A stretch of 64,000 nucleotides of DNA from Cellvibrio mixtus subsp. mixtus J3-8 (lineage in GTDB: Bacteria; Pseudomonadota; Gammaproteobacteria; Pseudomonadales; Cellvibrionaceae). Position numbers and translations under genes: made by a program. This document shows positions 42,995-54,241 of the stretch, in pieces; within the stretch, counting starts at the first letter, position 1, and each line of letters starts with the position of its first letter. The notes under the pieces were generated by a model. The model saw only the letters and a program-made list of their open reading frames with translations. It did no database searches and was not told where the DNA came from. The stretch spans positions 468,062 to 532,061 of the forward strand of contig NZ_KN266207.1 of the NCBI RefSeq assembly GCF_000766945.1. Reading direction: 5' to 3'.

Positions 42995-45900
42995 ATGAAT
43001 AGCCCCCTGGTCAGCCAGCACAAACTTGCCGAATTTTTGGACGAATTTCACAGCTATGCGGCACAAAAATTATCCGCCGTGGAACTTGGGCAGGTACACA
43101 CACTGGCTCGCCGGTTTTTTAGCCATTATCCATTAGAGGAATTAATCGGGCGGCGCTTGAGTGATGTATTCGGGGCGCTTTACCAATGGTGGCAATTTAT
43201 CCGGGATTACGATGGGCAGGAACCAAAATTGCGCCTGTTCAATCCTTCGCTTGCGGAAGATTCGTGGGTATGTCCGCATACGGTGTTGGTGGTGTTGCAA
43301 AAAGATATGCCGTTTCTGGTTGACTCCATTCGTATTGAATTAAATCGTCGCAATATCGCTATCTACAGCATCAAAAGCACTGTTCTGACTTTAGCCCGTG
43401 ATACTAACCATCAATTAGTTGAATTAGGTAATGGTGATAAAGGAATCGAACTGGATTCTGCGCAGGTTGCGTGCAAAGAAGCGTTAATCGTGATGGAGAT
43501 TGGTGCACATAGCAATCCACAAGAATTAGCGGCTATCAGTACCAGCTTACGTGGAATCTTACGTGAAGTAGAGCGCGTGGTTGCTGATTATCAGCCGATG
43601 CGTGCTGCGGCATTGGCAGCCGAGCAAAATTTAAATTATGCGGCTCATGCCCCGGCAGCGGCAACGATTCAGGAAAGCAAAACGTTTTTACATTGGCTCA
43701 CGGAAGATAATTTTACCTTTTTAGGTTATTCGGAATACGAGTTTCGTGAAGTTGACGGTAAAAAAACCTTGTTTGAAATTCCTGGGCAACGTTTGGGAAT
43801 ATTTTCATTGCGCACAAGTTCGGCGCCAAAACTAGCGGCAGAATTTTTTAATGAAGGGATGGCGCGTTTTCATTTGGTGCCGCAGGTAATTACCTTTTCC
43901 AAATCTTCCAATCGCGCACGCGTTCATCGTTATGCGTATTCTGATTATGTTATTGTCAAACGCTTTAATCCGGCAGGTGAAGTGATAGGTGAAGCGCGTT
44001 TTCTCGGGCTCTATACATCAGCTGTCTATTTGATGAACACCAGCGATATCCCGTTGATTTCAACTAAAGTGGCTAATGTCTTTGCTCGTACCGGTCTGGA
44101 TGAAAGCAGCCATGACGGCAAAAATTTCCGTCAATTGCTGGAAACATTTCCTCGTAACGAGTTATTTTTAAGTAATGGTGCCGAGCTTTATGAAACCTTG
44201 GTGGGTGCCGCAAGCATTAATGAGCGCTCCATGGTGCGATTGTTTATGCGGCGCGATCCATTTGGAAAATTCATCAATTTTATTATCTATGTTCCGCGGG
44301 ATTATTTTTCTACCAAAGTACGTTTGCAAATCCAGGAATTAATTGGAGATGTGATCGGTTCTCATGAGTGTGAGTTCACGACGTATTTTTCCGAATCCAT
44401 CCTCGCTCGGGTATATCTGGTATTTAAAATCGATGGTGCCATGCCATCGCAAGTTGATGTGGAAACCCTGCAGGCGGGCATCGTTAATATCACCCGCTCA
44501 TGGGAAGATTATTTACACACGGCGCTGCTGGAAGCGCATGGGGAAGAAGTCAGTTCGCAATTATTGCGTGACTACCGCGACGCATTTTCACCGTCTTACC
44601 AGGAAAAATACGATGCCCGTACGGCTGTGCAAGACATCCACTCTATTGCGGAATTATCCGGGCAACAATCGATTGCATTAAGTGTTTACCATTCACTCAC
44701 CACTGAGAAAGCATCATTTATCCAGTTTAAAATTTTTCATCGCACACATACCCTGGCATTGTCTGATGTGATTCCGGTATTGGAAAATCTGGGTTTTAGG
44801 GTTGTTAGTGAAAGTGCCTATGATATTCGCACGAAAAAAGATGCTGTTATCTGGTTGCACGATTTTAAACTCGTGCACCAATTTTCCAGCACTATCGATT
44901 TGCATGCGATTAAAAACCAGTTTATGAGCGCTTTTGCTGCGATCTGGAATGGGTATGCGGATAGCGATGCATTTAATGCATTAATTACTACTGCCGGCCT
45001 GGATTGGCGTGAAGTGGTTATGTTGCGCGCTTACGCTGGCTACATGCACCAAACCCTGTTTCCATTTAGCGCGGGTTACATGGCTGTAGCACTGACTAAC
45101 CAGGCTGCGCTCACCCACAAACTGGTGGAATTGTTCGGGCTTAAATTTGATCCTGAATTAGTGGATGACACTACACCGGAACGCATTGAAAAATTGCGTG
45201 CCGATATTGTGCAGCGCCTGGATGCCGTAGTGAATTTAAATGATGACCGTATTATTCGCCGCTTTTTAGCGTTGATCGACAATACGTTGCGCACCAACTT
45301 TTATCAGCACGATGTGCAAGGGCAAGCAAAACCCTATTTGTCCCTCAAGTTTTCTCCACGTCAATTAAATGAAATACCCGCACCAAGGCCTCTATTTGAA
45401 ATATTTGTCTATTCCCCTCGAATGGAAGGTGTCCATCTGCGTACCAGTAAGGTGGCGCGCGGCGGTTTGCGGTGGTCAGATCGCTTGCAGGATTATCGAA
45501 CTGAAGTCCTGGGTTTAGTGAAAGCCCAGCAAGTAAAAAATGCAGTGATAGTGCCGAGCGGCGCCAAAGGTGGGTTCGTTTGTAAAAAAATGCCGGCAAA
45601 TGCAACACGGGAACAGCAACAAACGGAAGGTATTGCCTGCTATCAATTATTCATTCGCGGGTTGCTGGACCTAACCGACAATTTAATTGATGGCAGCATT
45701 CGCGCCCCGGAAAAAGTGGTGCGTTATGACGATGATGATCCTTACCTTGTTGTAGCTGCCGATAAAGGCACAGCGAGCTTTTCGGATATCGCCAACAGCA
45801 TTTCTGCGGAATATAACCATTGGTTGGGAGATGCGTTTGCTTCTGGCGGTAGCCAGGGTTATGACCATAAAGGCATGGGCATTACTGCGCGTGGCGGCTG

Positions 45901-47890
45901 GATTTCTGTGCAGCGCCATTTCCGTGAAAAAGATATTGATGTGCAAACCCAATCTATTTCGGTATTGGGAATTGGCGATATGGCCGGTGATGTGTTTGGC
46001 AACGGCATGTTGCTGTCCAATTCTATTCAAGTGGTTGCCGCGTTTAATCACCAACATATTTTTATTGATCCCAATCCTGATCCTGTTGCCAGCTTCGCGG
46101 AGCGTCAACGACTGTTTAAACTACCTAAATCTACGTGGGATGATTACGATAAATCGTTAATCAGCGAAGGTGGTGGTGTGTTTAATCGCAACGCTAAATC
46201 AATCGTTCTCACCCCGCAAATGCGCACGCGTTTTGCGCTGGATGCAGCCAGCCTCACACCGACCGAATTAATTAATGAATTATTAAAATCACCGGTTGAT
46301 TTAATTTGGAATGGCGGTATTGGTACCTATGTAAAAGCTGGCACGGAAACCAATGCAGATGTTGGTGATAAAGCAAATGACGGTCTACGGGTTAACGGCA
46401 ATGAGTTGCGTTGCAAAGTATTCGGGGAGGGGGGAAACCTGGGTATGACCCAGCGCGGCCGCATCGAATATTGTTTGAATGGCGGTGCTTGTAACACAGA
46501 CTTTATTGATAACGCCGGTGGTGTCGATTGTTCGGACCATGAAGTCAATGTCAAAATTTTATTGAATGAAATCGTTGCCAACGGTGATCTTACCCAAAAG
46601 CAACGCAACCAGCTTTTATTCGATATGACTGATAACGTTGCGCAGTTAGTGTTGCATAATAATTTGCGACAAACCCAGGCGATTAGTGTGGCGCAAACGG
46701 AAGCCTTAAAACGCAGTGCTGAATATCGCCGGTTTATGAATGCGTTGCAATCGTCGGGAAGGTTAGATCGCAAGCTTGAATTTTTACCCAATGATGATGT
46801 TTTGCTGGAGCGGCAAACTCACAATAAAGGACTGACACGCCCCGAATTAGCCATTTTAATTTCTTACGCAAAAGCGGTGTTGAAAGAAGACCTAACCAAT
46901 TCAGATTTGGTTGATGATGAATATATGGTGAGTTTTATTGAAACTGCCTTTCCCCACAAAATTGCCCAGCTTTTCCCCCTGGCATTGCGTAACCACCGTT
47001 TACGCCGCGAAATTGTCGCGACACAAATCGCCAATGATATGGTGAATACCATGGGGATCACTTTTGCACAGCGGTTGATGGAGTCCACCGGTGCCAGTGC
47101 GGCTGATGTTGCCAAGGCTTATGTCATCGCGCGCGATATTTATGCGATGCCTGCATTTTTGGGGGCGCTGGATGATGCTACCCGCATTCCCGGTGAATTG
47201 CAGTTGCAATTAATCAACGACATGATGCGCAAAATTCGCCGTGCGACACGCTGGTTTTTGCGTAATCGCCGCAGTTATTTAAACCCGGCGAGTGAAGTGG
47301 AATTGTTTGCACCGGGTATGCGCCATATTAATGAACATTTACCGCAATTGTTGGTGGGAGATGCATTGGAGGAGTGGCTAGCAAACTCGCAAAAATTACG
47401 CAATTTGGGTTTGCCCGATGAGCTGGTAAAACGCGTCGCGCATCCTGCCGACCTATATTCCGGTTTGAGCGTAGTGGAGGCAGCGCGCATTGCTAATCAG
47501 GATATCAACCAGCTAGCGCAAATTTATTTTGCGCTGGGCAATTATTTGAGTTTGCCGTGGTTTGCGAATCAGATTTCCAATTTGCCGGTGGATAATTTCT
47601 GGCAAGCGATGGCACGCGAAACTTATCTTGGTGATCTGGAATCGCAATTGCGCAGTTTGAGTGTGTCGCTGATACGCTTTAAAGATGAAACGCTGAATCT
47701 GGACGAATTAATCCAGCGTTGGAGCGAGCAACATAAATTATTAATTGCGCGCTGGAAATCCATGGTCAACGAGTTGCAAGCTGTTAATGGAACCGATTTT
47801 GCGATGATTGCCGTTGCCTTGCGCGATTTGCTGGATCTCGCGCAAGCGACCCAGCATTGTGAAGGGTTGGACTCATGTCCAATCGAATAA
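42995..47890 (+). CDS. gdhB: NAD-specific glutamate dehydrogenase, large (180-kDa) type
   Basis: 1631 residues, typical of the L-180 NAD-GDH class that oxidises glutamate to 2-oxoglutarate and ammonia. N-terminal ACT-like regulatory portion, then the catalytic part: ARGGLRWSDRLQDYRTEVLG, VKNAVIVPSGAKGGF, DKGTASFSDIANSISAEYN, AFASGGSQGYDHKGMGI and VLGIGDMAGDVFGNGML (NAD fold). ATG at 42995 with AAGGAG nine bases upstream. Likely expressed alone, with a chemotaxis transducer 39 bases downstream. The other glutamate dehydrogenase (NADP, biosynthetic) is at 57.5 kb. Confidence 0.95.
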   Translation: MNSPLVSQHKLAEFLDEFHSYAAQKLSAVELGQVHTLARRFFSHYPLEELIGRRLSDVFGALYQWWQFIRDYDGQEPKLRLFNPSLAEDSWVCPHTVLVVLQKDMPFLVDSIRIELNRRNIAIYSIKSTVLTLARDTNHQLVELGNGDKGIELDSAQVACKEALIVMEIGAHSNPQELAAISTSLRGILREVERVVADYQPMRAAALAAEQNLNYAAHAPAAATIQESKTFLHWLTEDNFTFLGYSEYEFREVDGKKTLFEIPGQRLGIFSLRTSSAPKLAAEFFNEGMARFHLVPQVITFSKSSNRARVHRYAYSDYVIVKRFNPAGEVIGEARFLGLYTSAVYLMNTSDIPLISTKVANVFARTGLDESSHDGKNFRQLLETFPRNELFLSNGAELYETLVGAASINERSMVRLFMRRDPFGKFINFIIYVPRDYFSTKVRLQIQELIGDVIGSHECEFTTYFSESILARVYLVFKIDGAMPSQVDVETLQAGIVNITRSWEDYLHTALLEAHGEEVSSQLLRDYRDAFSPSYQEKYDARTAVQDIHSIAELSGQQSIALSVYHSLTTEKASFIQFKIFHRTHTLALSDVIPVLENLGFRVVSESAYDIRTKKDAVIWLHDFKLVHQFSSTIDLHAIKNQFMSAFAAIWNGYADSDAFNALITTAGLDWREVVMLRAYAGYMHQTLFPFSAGYMAVALTNQAALTHKLVELFGLKFDPELVDDTTPERIEKLRADIVQRLDAVVNLNDDRIIRRFLALIDNTLRTNFYQHDVQGQAKPYLSLKFSPRQLNEIPAPRPLFEIFVYSPRMEGVHLRTSKVARGGLRWSDRLQDYRTEVLGLVKAQQVKNAVIVPSGAKGGFVCKKMPANATREQQQTEGIACYQLFIRGLLDLTDNLIDGSIRAPEKVVRYDDDDPYLVVAADKGTASFSDIANSISAEYNHWLGDAFASGGSQGYDHKGMGITARGGWISVQRHFREKDIDVQTQSISVLGIGDMAGDVFGNGMLLSNSIQVVAAFNHQHIFIDPNPDPVASFAERQRLFKLPKSTWDDYDKSLISEGGGVFNRNAKSIVLTPQMRTRFALDAASLTPTELINELLKSPVDLIWNGGIGTYVKAGTETNADVGDKANDGLRVNGNELRCKVFGEGGNLGMTQRGRIEYCLNGGACNTDFIDNAGGVDCSDHEVNVKILLNEIVANGDLTQKQRNQLLFDMTDNVAQLVLHNNLRQTQAISVAQTEALKRSAEYRRFMNALQSSGRLDRKLEFLPNDDVLLERQTHNKGLTRPELAILISYAKAVLKEDLTNSDLVDDEYMVSFIETAFPHKIAQLFPLALRNHRLRREIVATQIANDMVNTMGITFAQRLMESTGASAADVAKAYVIARDIYAMPAFLGALDDATRIPGELQLQLINDMMRKIRRATRWFLRNRRSYLNPASEVELFAPGMRHINEHLPQLLVGDALEEWLANSQKLRNLGLPDELVKRVAHPADLYSGLSVVEAARIANQDINQLAQIYFALGNYLSLPWFANQISNLPVDNFWQAMARETYLGDLESQLRSLSVSLIRFKDETLNLDELIQRWSEQHKLLIARWKSMVNELQAVNGTDFAMIAVALRDLLDLAQATQHCEGLDSCPIE

Positions 47891-47929
47891 GCATGGTTAA
47901 TATTTTTCATTCTTTGAAGGATTTAATGT

Positions 47930-49942
47930 ATGTCAATGTTATTGCAGCCAGCGATTAGCCTGGCAAACCGTATGTCTTTTTCGGCCAAACTCACTTGTGT
48001 GGTATTGATTTTTTTATTGCCTTTTTTATGGCTGCTCATTAAACAGTTACACCAACACAAGCAAGCAATTGATACTGCTGAAGGTGTTGAATACGGAGTG
48101 ACTCTGGCATTGGCTATCAAACCCCTGGCGCTGGATCTAGCCAGGCACCGGGGGGCGATGGCGCAATATTTAAATGGTGCAACTGATAAAGCGGATAGTT
48201 TACGTGCGATAGAAACTGCCCTGGATAAACAATTGCAACAGGTGTCTGCCGAAGTAGAATCCCTCGGCGATACTGCCAGGATATTTGCTACCATCAATAG
48301 CAATTGGCAGCCGTTGAAATTAACTGTTGTTGCACCGGATGCGGAAAAAAGTTTCAGTGCCCACACAGAATTAATTGAAGAGGTCCATCAAGCTCTGGTG
48401 CAGGTTGCAGACTATTATGATATTGAATTGCTGGAAACCCGCGATCAGTATTATTTAATGCAGTTGGTGTTATTTCAGGTCCCGGAACTGCAGGAACTGT
48501 TGGGCCAATTGCGAGGTAAGGGCGCTGGTGCGCTAATTGATAAAAATATTACCCCTGAAGAACGGGCAACATTAACCGGGTTGCGTTATGGCATATTGAA
48601 TATTGAGGGGAGTGTTAAACAGCAAGTGGATATGCTGTACAGTGATCCTTTACTGAAGAATTATTTTTCCACTTCCTATTCCGCGTTTGAGCACAGCATG
48701 CAGTCTCTGGATGTAGTGCTTAATCAACAATTGCTTACAGTTGATCAGCCCACGACTGATAATACCCTGTTTTTCAACAGCGTAACGGAAGTTATCGATG
48801 CATTAGGTATTTTTGATCAGCAAGCGAGCCAGTTGTTATTGAAAAAAGTGGAACAATCCCGTTCTGACGAGCTGCACGGGATGTGGTTGATTATTATTTT
48901 TTCTTTAATTTGTATTGTGTTGGGTTGTTACATGGCATTTGGTATTTTGCGTGCGCTGAATATTAGTGTGCAGCAAGTCAATAGTGCGGCCCAGCAGCTG
49001 AAGGCAGGGGATTTTTCCCGCGATATCCGTGTCAATAGCCGCGATGTTATCGGGGAGGTCGCCAGCAATTTATCCGCGATGGTGCAACAGGTTTCCAATT
49101 TAATTCTTGCTATCCAGAATTCTGCAAATGATGTGAATAAACTGTCAATCGAACTGCAAACAGTGACCGATAGCACGAAGGTTGAGCTTGATCAACAGAA
49201 TAACCAAACCCAGCAATCCGCATCCGCCGCTACAGAAATGGCTGCGACTGTTCGTGAGGTTGCGCGCACCTGTGTGGACACCAGTTCTGCAACAGATGTT
49301 GCGCGCGATATTGCCCGCGAAGGTCAAAAAAAGGTAAACGATGCAATCCAGATGATTAATCGTTTGGGTGATGATGTAAGCCAGGCTAAAAATATTATTT
49401 CGCAATTGCAAAGTGATGTCACTGATATCAGTGCGGTGCTGGAAGTTATCCGTAGCATTGCTGAACAGACCAACCTGCTTGCCTTAAATGCGGCGATTGA
49501 AGCGGCGCGCGCGGGTGAGCAGGGAAGGGGATTTGCCGTAGTGGCTGATGAGGTTCGATCACTCGCAAAGCGTACGCAGGATTCCACGGCGGAAATTAAA
49601 ACAGTTATTGAAAAGTTACAGACTCGTGCAGCGACCGCTGTCGATATTATTTTGCAAAGTTTTCACGGTTCCCAGCAGTCCGTGCAGAGTGCTGCCAGTG
49701 CCGGTGAATCTTTACAGCAGATTGTGCAAAATGTTGAAATGCTGCGCGATTTAAACACGCAGATTGCAACAGCCGCTGAAGAGCAGGCAACGGTTGCGGA
49801 AGAAATGTCCCGTTCAACACGCGAATTGGGTAACTCCGCAGAAAATATTCTGGGTCAAGTCGAGCAAACGCTGGGCTTCAGTATAACGATGCGGCGTAGC
49901 GCCAGCCAATTGCTTGAAAATACCTTGCAATTTAAAACCTGA
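47930..49942 (+). CDS. Methyl-accepting chemotaxis transducer with NIT-like periplasmic domain
   Basis: 670 residues: first membrane helix ([14 protein letters not shown]), a periplasmic all-helical domain of about 260 residues with [18 protein letters not shown] (NIT-like signature as in nitrate transducers), second membrane helix ([20 protein letters not shown]), HAMP ([20 protein letters not shown]), and signalling domain with [20 protein letters not shown] then [22 protein letters not shown] at 47930 follows GAAGGA. Its location just after NAD-GDH hints at nitrogen-related chemotaxis, which is inference. Confidence 0.92.
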   Translation: MSMLLQPAISLANRMSFSAKLTCVVLIFLLPFLWLLIKQLHQHKQAIDTAEGVEYGVTLALAIKPLALDLARHRGAMAQYLNGATDKADSLRAIETALDKQLQQVSAEVESLGDTARIFATINSNWQPLKLTVVAPDAEKSFSAHTELIEEVHQALVQVADYYDIELLETRDQYYLMQLVLFQVPELQELLGQLRGKGAGALIDKNITPEERATLTGLRYGILNIEGSVKQQVDMLYSDPLLKNYFSTSYSAFEHSMQSLDVVLNQQLLTVDQPTTDNTLFFNSVTEVIDALGIFDQQASQLLLKKVEQSRSDELHGMWLIIIFSLICIVLGCYMAFGILRALNISVQQVNSAAQQLKAGDFSRDIRVNSRDVIGEVASNLSAMVQQVSNLILAIQNSANDVNKLSIELQTVTDSTKVELDQQNNQTQQSASAATEMAATVREVARTCVDTSSATDVARDIAREGQKKVNDAIQMINRLGDDVSQAKNIISQLQSDVTDISAVLEVIRSIAEQTNLLALNAAIEAARAGEQGRGFAVVADEVRSLAKRTQDSTAEIKTVIEKLQTRAATAVDIILQSFHGSQQSVQSAASAGESLQQIVQNVEMLRDLNTQIATAAEEQATVAEEMSRSTRELGNSAENILGQVEQTLGFSITMRRSASQLLENTLQFKT

Positions 49943-50002
49943 GCCGCTGTGAGTTTGATAAAAACTATTTGGCAAGCTATTTAATAGATACCGGGTGAAT
50001 TT

Positions 50003-50224
50003 TTGAAAAGTATTATCGTAAATATCGCTATTTCTGCGGAGGAGTTCCAGCGTTCCTATGAGGGCAATGTGAAAACGGTTTTTGCGCATAGCATTGATGG
50101 TCGTAGCATTCGCTTTCCTGCCGGGATCTTGCGGCCGTTTGTATTGCATAGCGGTGTGCGTGGCACCTTTGAAATTGAATTTGATGAGGAGAATCGTTTT
50201 AAAACCATTAAACGTTTGGGGTGA
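50003..50224 (+). CDS. DUF2835-family small protein
   Basis: 73 residues, DUF2835. Conserved blocks: SAEEFQRSYEGNVKTVFAHS, DGRSIRFPAGILRPFV and HSGVRGTFEIEFDEENRF. Starts with TTG at 50003, the only codon that gives the family N-terminus. Function unknown. Lies between a transducer and pyrD. Confidence 0.85.
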   Translation: MKSIIVNIAISAEEFQRSYEGNVKTVFAHSIDGRSIRFPAGILRPFVLHSGVRGTFEIEFDEENRFKTIKRLG

Positions 50225-50297
50225 TTTGAGGGCGCTAATCCAGTAGACTTGCGCCCTGAAATTTTTTGATCGTTATGACTGACCGCAAAGGCCCTCC

Positions 50298-51326
50298 ATG
50301 TATCACCATATTCGCGATTTATTATTCCGCCTGGACGCCGAAACCTCCCATGAACTGAGCCTGGATATGCTGGGCGCAGCCGAGCGCTTGCATCTGCTGG
50401 GGTTGTTTACCAAGCCTGTTCCGAGCAATCCTGTAAGCCTTTGGGGATTAAGGTTTGATAATCCGGTAGGCCTTGCCGCTGGCCTGGATAAAAATGGCGA
50501 TTACTTCAATGCGCTGGGCGCCTTGGGATTTGGTTTTGTCGAGATAGGAACCATCACACCGCGTCCGCAGCCGGGTAATCCCCAACCGCGTTTGTTCCGC
50601 ATTCCGGAAGCCCAGGGCATTATTAATCGCATGGGGTTCAACAATAAAGGTGTGGATCATCTGATTGGGCAGGTTAAGAAGCGCCGCTTTAACGGTGTGC
50701 TGGGTATTAATATTGGCAAAAACGCGACTACACCGGTAGAAAATGCAGTTGATGATTATTTGATCTGCTTGCGTAAGGTCTATGAGCATGCGGATTACAT
50801 CACTGTAAATATTTCTTCTCCCAACACCCCGGGTTTGCGTAATTTGCAATTTGGCGATTCCCTGTCACAACTGTTGGCGCCGCTGAAAAAAGAGCAGGGC
50901 ATATTGCAACAGGCGACCGGTAAGCAGGTGCCTCTGTTGGTGAAAATCGCTCCGGATATGGACGAGGGAGAAATCGCCCAGGTTGCCGGCGTGCTTATTC
51001 AGGAAGGAATGGATGGTGTTATCGCCACCAACACGACAGTTAGCCGTGTGTGTGTAGAAGAATACGAAAATGGTAATGAAACCGGTGGATTGAGCGGTTT
51101 ACCGGTACGCGATAAAAGTACCTGGGTGATTCGTACGCTTAATACCTGCCTGGGTGGGAAATTGCCGATTATTGGTGTCGGCGGTATTTTCGACGCGGCT
51201 AGCGCCGCCGATAAAATCCGCGCCGGTGCCAGTCTCGTGCAGGTCTACAGCGGGTTCATCTATGAAGGCCCGGCATTGATCCATGCCGCCGCTCAAGGTG
51301 TTGCCAGTTACCAAAAAGGTATCTGA
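50298..51326 (+). CDS. pyrD: Dihydroorotate dehydrogenase (quinone), class 2
   Basis: 342-residue membrane-associated flavoenzyme of pyrimidine synthesis, feeding electrons to quinone. FMN and orotate site: [60 protein letters not shown] (catalytic Ser) and [19 protein letters not shown]. Length and N-terminal amphipathic helix match class 2. ATG at 50298. Confidence 0.96.
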   Translation: MYHHIRDLLFRLDAETSHELSLDMLGAAERLHLLGLFTKPVPSNPVSLWGLRFDNPVGLAAGLDKNGDYFNALGALGFGFVEIGTITPRPQPGNPQPRLFRIPEAQGIINRMGFNNKGVDHLIGQVKKRRFNGVLGINIGKNATTPVENAVDDYLICLRKVYEHADYITVNISSPNTPGLRNLQFGDSLSQLLAPLKKEQGILQQATGKQVPLLVKIAPDMDEGEIAQVAGVLIQEGMDGVIATNTTVSRVCVEEYENGNETGGLSGLPVRDKSTWVIRTLNTCLGGKLPIIGVGGIFDAASAADKIRAGASLVQVYSGFIYEGPALIHAAAQGVASYQKGI

Positions 51327-51358
51327 CCATCGATTATTGTTAAGCTCCAGGAATGACG

Positions 51359-51382
51359 AAGCCCGCATTAGCGGGCTTATTT
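51359..51382. terminator. Terminator between pyrD and rmf
   Basis: AAGCCCGC / GCGGGCTT with ATTA loop; T-rich on the plus side, A-rich on the minus side, so usable by pyrD and possibly by convergent rmf. Confidence 0.82.
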
Positions 51383-51430
51383 CATTCAATATGATGATGT
51401 AAAAAAGGAATTCTGTTGGTCTTACGGAAA

Positions 51431-51655
51431 TTAGCCACTCATTGTCATGGGGCTGATGTTGCTGATTTTTTGAACCTGAGCCAAACGGCTATAGCCATCC
51501 CACTGGTCCATGCGCGATTCGCGCCAGCCATTCAGCCATTGCTGACGGGCTTCCCCGGACTCATGGGGGCAGAGGCTTTTAGAACGCCCATCGATACCTG
51601 CTTGATACCCTTTAACAAATGCGCGTTCTGTTTGGTCACGTTTTTGACGTTTCAT
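51431..51655 (-). CDS. rmf: Ribosome modulation factor
   Basis: 74-residue basic protein that dimerises 70S ribosomes in stationary phase. Conserved MKRQKRDQTERAFVKGYQAG then GRSKSLCPHESGEARQQWLNGWRE. It is longer than E. coli Rmf (55) owing to a C-terminal tail after GWRES, as in Pseudomonas relatives. Ribosome site GAGGTG upstream. The 263-base interval to rlmKL holds its promoter; no clear box recognised. Confidence 0.95.
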   Translation of the reverse strand: MKRQKRDQTERAFVKGYQAGIDGRSKSLCPHESGEARQQWLNGWRESRMDQWDGYSRLAQVQKISNISPMTMSG

Positions 51656-51918
51656 CAGTTATTGCACCTCTAGTTTGTGGATTATCGTTGAAGCGGTCTA
51701 GCGGGTTTTTTGGTATTTCACCTCCTTCTCTTGGTCGTGGGGTCTTCGAGGACAGGTTTTGGGAGTACACCAGATTTAACCGGCGCCGTGAACGATTAAA
51801 TTCTTATACCTGGGCCATTCTATATGGCATATCGGCCTAGCAGCTTTATTTGACAATATTATGAACGTCACCTTTGTTTAGTCAGGTGCCATTCAGGAAA
51901 GTTCACTCTGGAATAAAA

Positions 51919-54174
51919 ATGATTCATCAATACTTTGCGACATGTCCAAAAGGGCTTGAAGGCCTGCTCAATACTGAACTCCAGCAATTGGGGGGCGATG
52001 ATATTCGTGAAACCGTGGCCGGTGTTTATTTTTCCGGTGATATAACAATGGCTTATCGCGCTTGTCTATGGTCGCGGTTGGCTAACAAAATCCTGCTGCC
52101 CCTGGCCAGTTTCGAAGCTGAATCGCAAGAAGCGCTTTACGATGGCGTACGTGAGGTCCGCTGGGAAGAGCATCTGAGTCCAAACGGTAGCTTGTTGGTA
52201 GATTTTATCGGCACCAATGACACCATCCGCAATACCCAATTCGGTGCCCTGAAAGTAAAAGATGCGATTGTAGATTGCTTGCGCGACTTCAGTGGCGAGC
52301 GTCCGTCAGTCGCCAAGCGTGACCCTGATTTGCGCGTGAACGTCCGGCTCGCCAAAAACAAAGCGATTGTCAGTATCGATTTGTCGGGCGACAGCCTGCA
52401 CCGGCGGGGTTATCGTGTAAAACAAGGCAGTGCGCCGATGAAGGAAAACCTGGCGGCGGGTATTTTGATTCGTGCGGGTTGGCCGGAAATTGCCGCGCAA
52501 GGCGGTGCATTGCTCGACCCGATGTGTGGATCGGGCACGATTCTGGTTGAAGCGGCATTAATCGCTGCCGATATTGCACCGGGCTTACTGCGTGGCAGTT
52601 TTGGTTTCGAGCGCTGGTTAAATCATCGCAACGATATTTGGCTGGAATTGCGTGAAGAAGCATTCGCGCGCAAAAAAGCGGGACTGGAAAAAGAAAATCT
52701 ACCCGAAATCCGCGGCTACGATGCTGATGTAAAAGTGATTCGTGCCGCAGAAGAAAATATTGTCAGTGCCGAGCTGGATCATTGGTTGCGCGTCAGCCGC
52801 AAGGAATTAAAAGATTTTGTAAAACCGACCCATAAAGCGATGGATTTTGGTTTGGTGATTAGCAACCCGCCTTACGGCGAACGCCTGGGTGAAATTGAAT
52901 CGCTGAAATTATTGTATGCCCATATGGGCGAACGTTTACGCAATGAATTCCAGGGATGGCGCGCCGGTGTGTTTACCGGCAATCCCGAACTCGGAAAACA
53001 AATGGGTTTACGTGCAGATAAAAAATATAAATTTTTTAACGGCACCATCGCCAGCGAACTATTGATGTTCACCATCAGTAGCGAAACGTTTGTGCAAAGC
53101 CGTGTCGAACAAGATGCACGTTTTAGCAAAAATGATGAAGAGCGCAAAGCTGCTGAACAAAAAGTAAAAATCGACAATAAAAAAGAACGGGAAGCCGCAT
53201 TAAGTAATGGTGCACAGATGTTGGTGAACCGTTTGCAAAAAAATCTTAAGCAATTGGAAAAGTGGGCGAAGAAAAACGAGATCAGTTGTTATCGTTTGTA
53301 TGATGCGGACATGCCTGAATATTCAGCAGCAATTGATATTTACCGTGGGCAAACCCAGCCCAATCGTGCGCCACAGTTATACGCACACGTGCAGGAATAT
53401 GCTGCGCCCAAATCCGTTGACGAAGAGCGTGCAGCGGCGCGTTTTGCTGAAATTGAACAAGCTGTGCCTTTTGCATTGGATATTCCCGATGCAAACATTA
53501 GCTACAAACAACGCCGCCGTAATAAAGGTAGCAGTCAATACGAAAAACTGAGTGAGCGCCCAACCGGCGATTTGTTTAGTGTGCAGGAAGGCCAGGCTAA
53601 ATTGCATATCAATATGTGGCAATACCTGGATACTGGTTTGTTTCTCGATCATCGCCCGGTGCGCTTGCTGGTTGCGGAGATGGCAAAAGATAAACGCTTT
53701 TTAAATCTGTTCTGCTATACCGCTACGGCAAGCGTGCACGCCGCTATGGCGGGGGCGCGTTATACGGTGAGTGTGGATATGTCCAATACCTACCTGAACT
53801 GGGCGCGCAAAAATTTTGCGTTGAATGGTTTAAGTGAATCACGCAATCGTCTGGAGCAAGCAGATTGTTTGAAGTGGCTGGAAGAAAATGATCAGCAATA
53901 CGATTTGATACTGCTTGATCCTCCGAGCTTCTCCAACTCCAAGCGCATGGAAGATGTGTTGGATGTACAGCGTGACCATGTAGGTATGATTCACAACGCC
54001 ATGCGTTCACTGGCGGAGGGCGGAACCCTGATTTTTTCCAATAACTTGCGCAGTTTTAAATTGGATAGCGACGCGCTAAATGCTTATACGATACAAGATA
54101 TCAGCGGGCGCACTATCGATGAGGACTTCAAGCGCAATCCCAAGATTCATCAGTGCTGGTTGATTACGCATTAA
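51919..54174 (+). CDS. rlmL: Bifunctional 23S rRNA methyltransferase RlmKL (m2G2445, m7G2069)
   Basis: 751 residues. N-terminal THUMP region, then methyltransferase 1 (RlmL: LLDPMCGSGTILVEAALIAA, VISNPPYGERLG), a linker rich in charged residues, and methyltransferase 2 (RlmK: FLNLFCYTATASVHAAMAGA, LILLDPPSFSNSKRMEDVLD). Both catalytic motifs appear intact. ATG at 51919 gives the usual start IHQYFATCPKGLEGLL; codons upstream are not homologous. Confidence 0.95.
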   Translation: MIHQYFATCPKGLEGLLNTELQQLGGDDIRETVAGVYFSGDITMAYRACLWSRLANKILLPLASFEAESQEALYDGVREVRWEEHLSPNGSLLVDFIGTNDTIRNTQFGALKVKDAIVDCLRDFSGERPSVAKRDPDLRVNVRLAKNKAIVSIDLSGDSLHRRGYRVKQGSAPMKENLAAGILIRAGWPEIAAQGGALLDPMCGSGTILVEAALIAADIAPGLLRGSFGFERWLNHRNDIWLELREEAFARKKAGLEKENLPEIRGYDADVKVIRAAEENIVSAELDHWLRVSRKELKDFVKPTHKAMDFGLVISNPPYGERLGEIESLKLLYAHMGERLRNEFQGWRAGVFTGNPELGKQMGLRADKKYKFFNGTIASELLMFTISSETFVQSRVEQDARFSKNDEERKAAEQKVKIDNKKEREAALSNGAQMLVNRLQKNLKQLEKWAKKNEISCYRLYDADMPEYSAAIDIYRGQTQPNRAPQLYAHVQEYAAPKSVDEERAAARFAEIEQAVPFALDIPDANISYKQRRRNKGSSQYEKLSERPTGDLFSVQEGQAKLHINMWQYLDTGLFLDHRPVRLLVAEMAKDKRFLNLFCYTATASVHAAMAGARYTVSVDMSNTYLNWARKNFALNGLSESRNRLEQADCLKWLEENDQQYDLILLDPPSFSNSKRMEDVLDVQRDHVGMIHNAMRSLAEGGTLIFSNNLRSFKLDSDALNAYTIQDISGRTIDEDFKRNPKIHQCWLITH

Positions 54175-54178
54175 ATAA

Positions 54179-54228
54179 TTGCAGTCCGCTTGGAAAGGAG
54201 CTATATTCATTAATGTTAAATATGAATA
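54179..54228 (+). promoter_or_regulatory. Promoter and operator of parDE
   Basis: TTGCAG (54179-54184), exactly 17 bases, TATATT (54202-54207). Overlapping the -10 and the start is an inverted repeat TATTCAT (54204-54210) / ATGAATA (54222-54228), suited to autoregulation by a ParD ribbon-helix-helix dimer. The -35 begins five bases after the rlmKL stop. Confidence 0.65.
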
Positions 54229-54241
54229 ATTGGAGGTGCGT

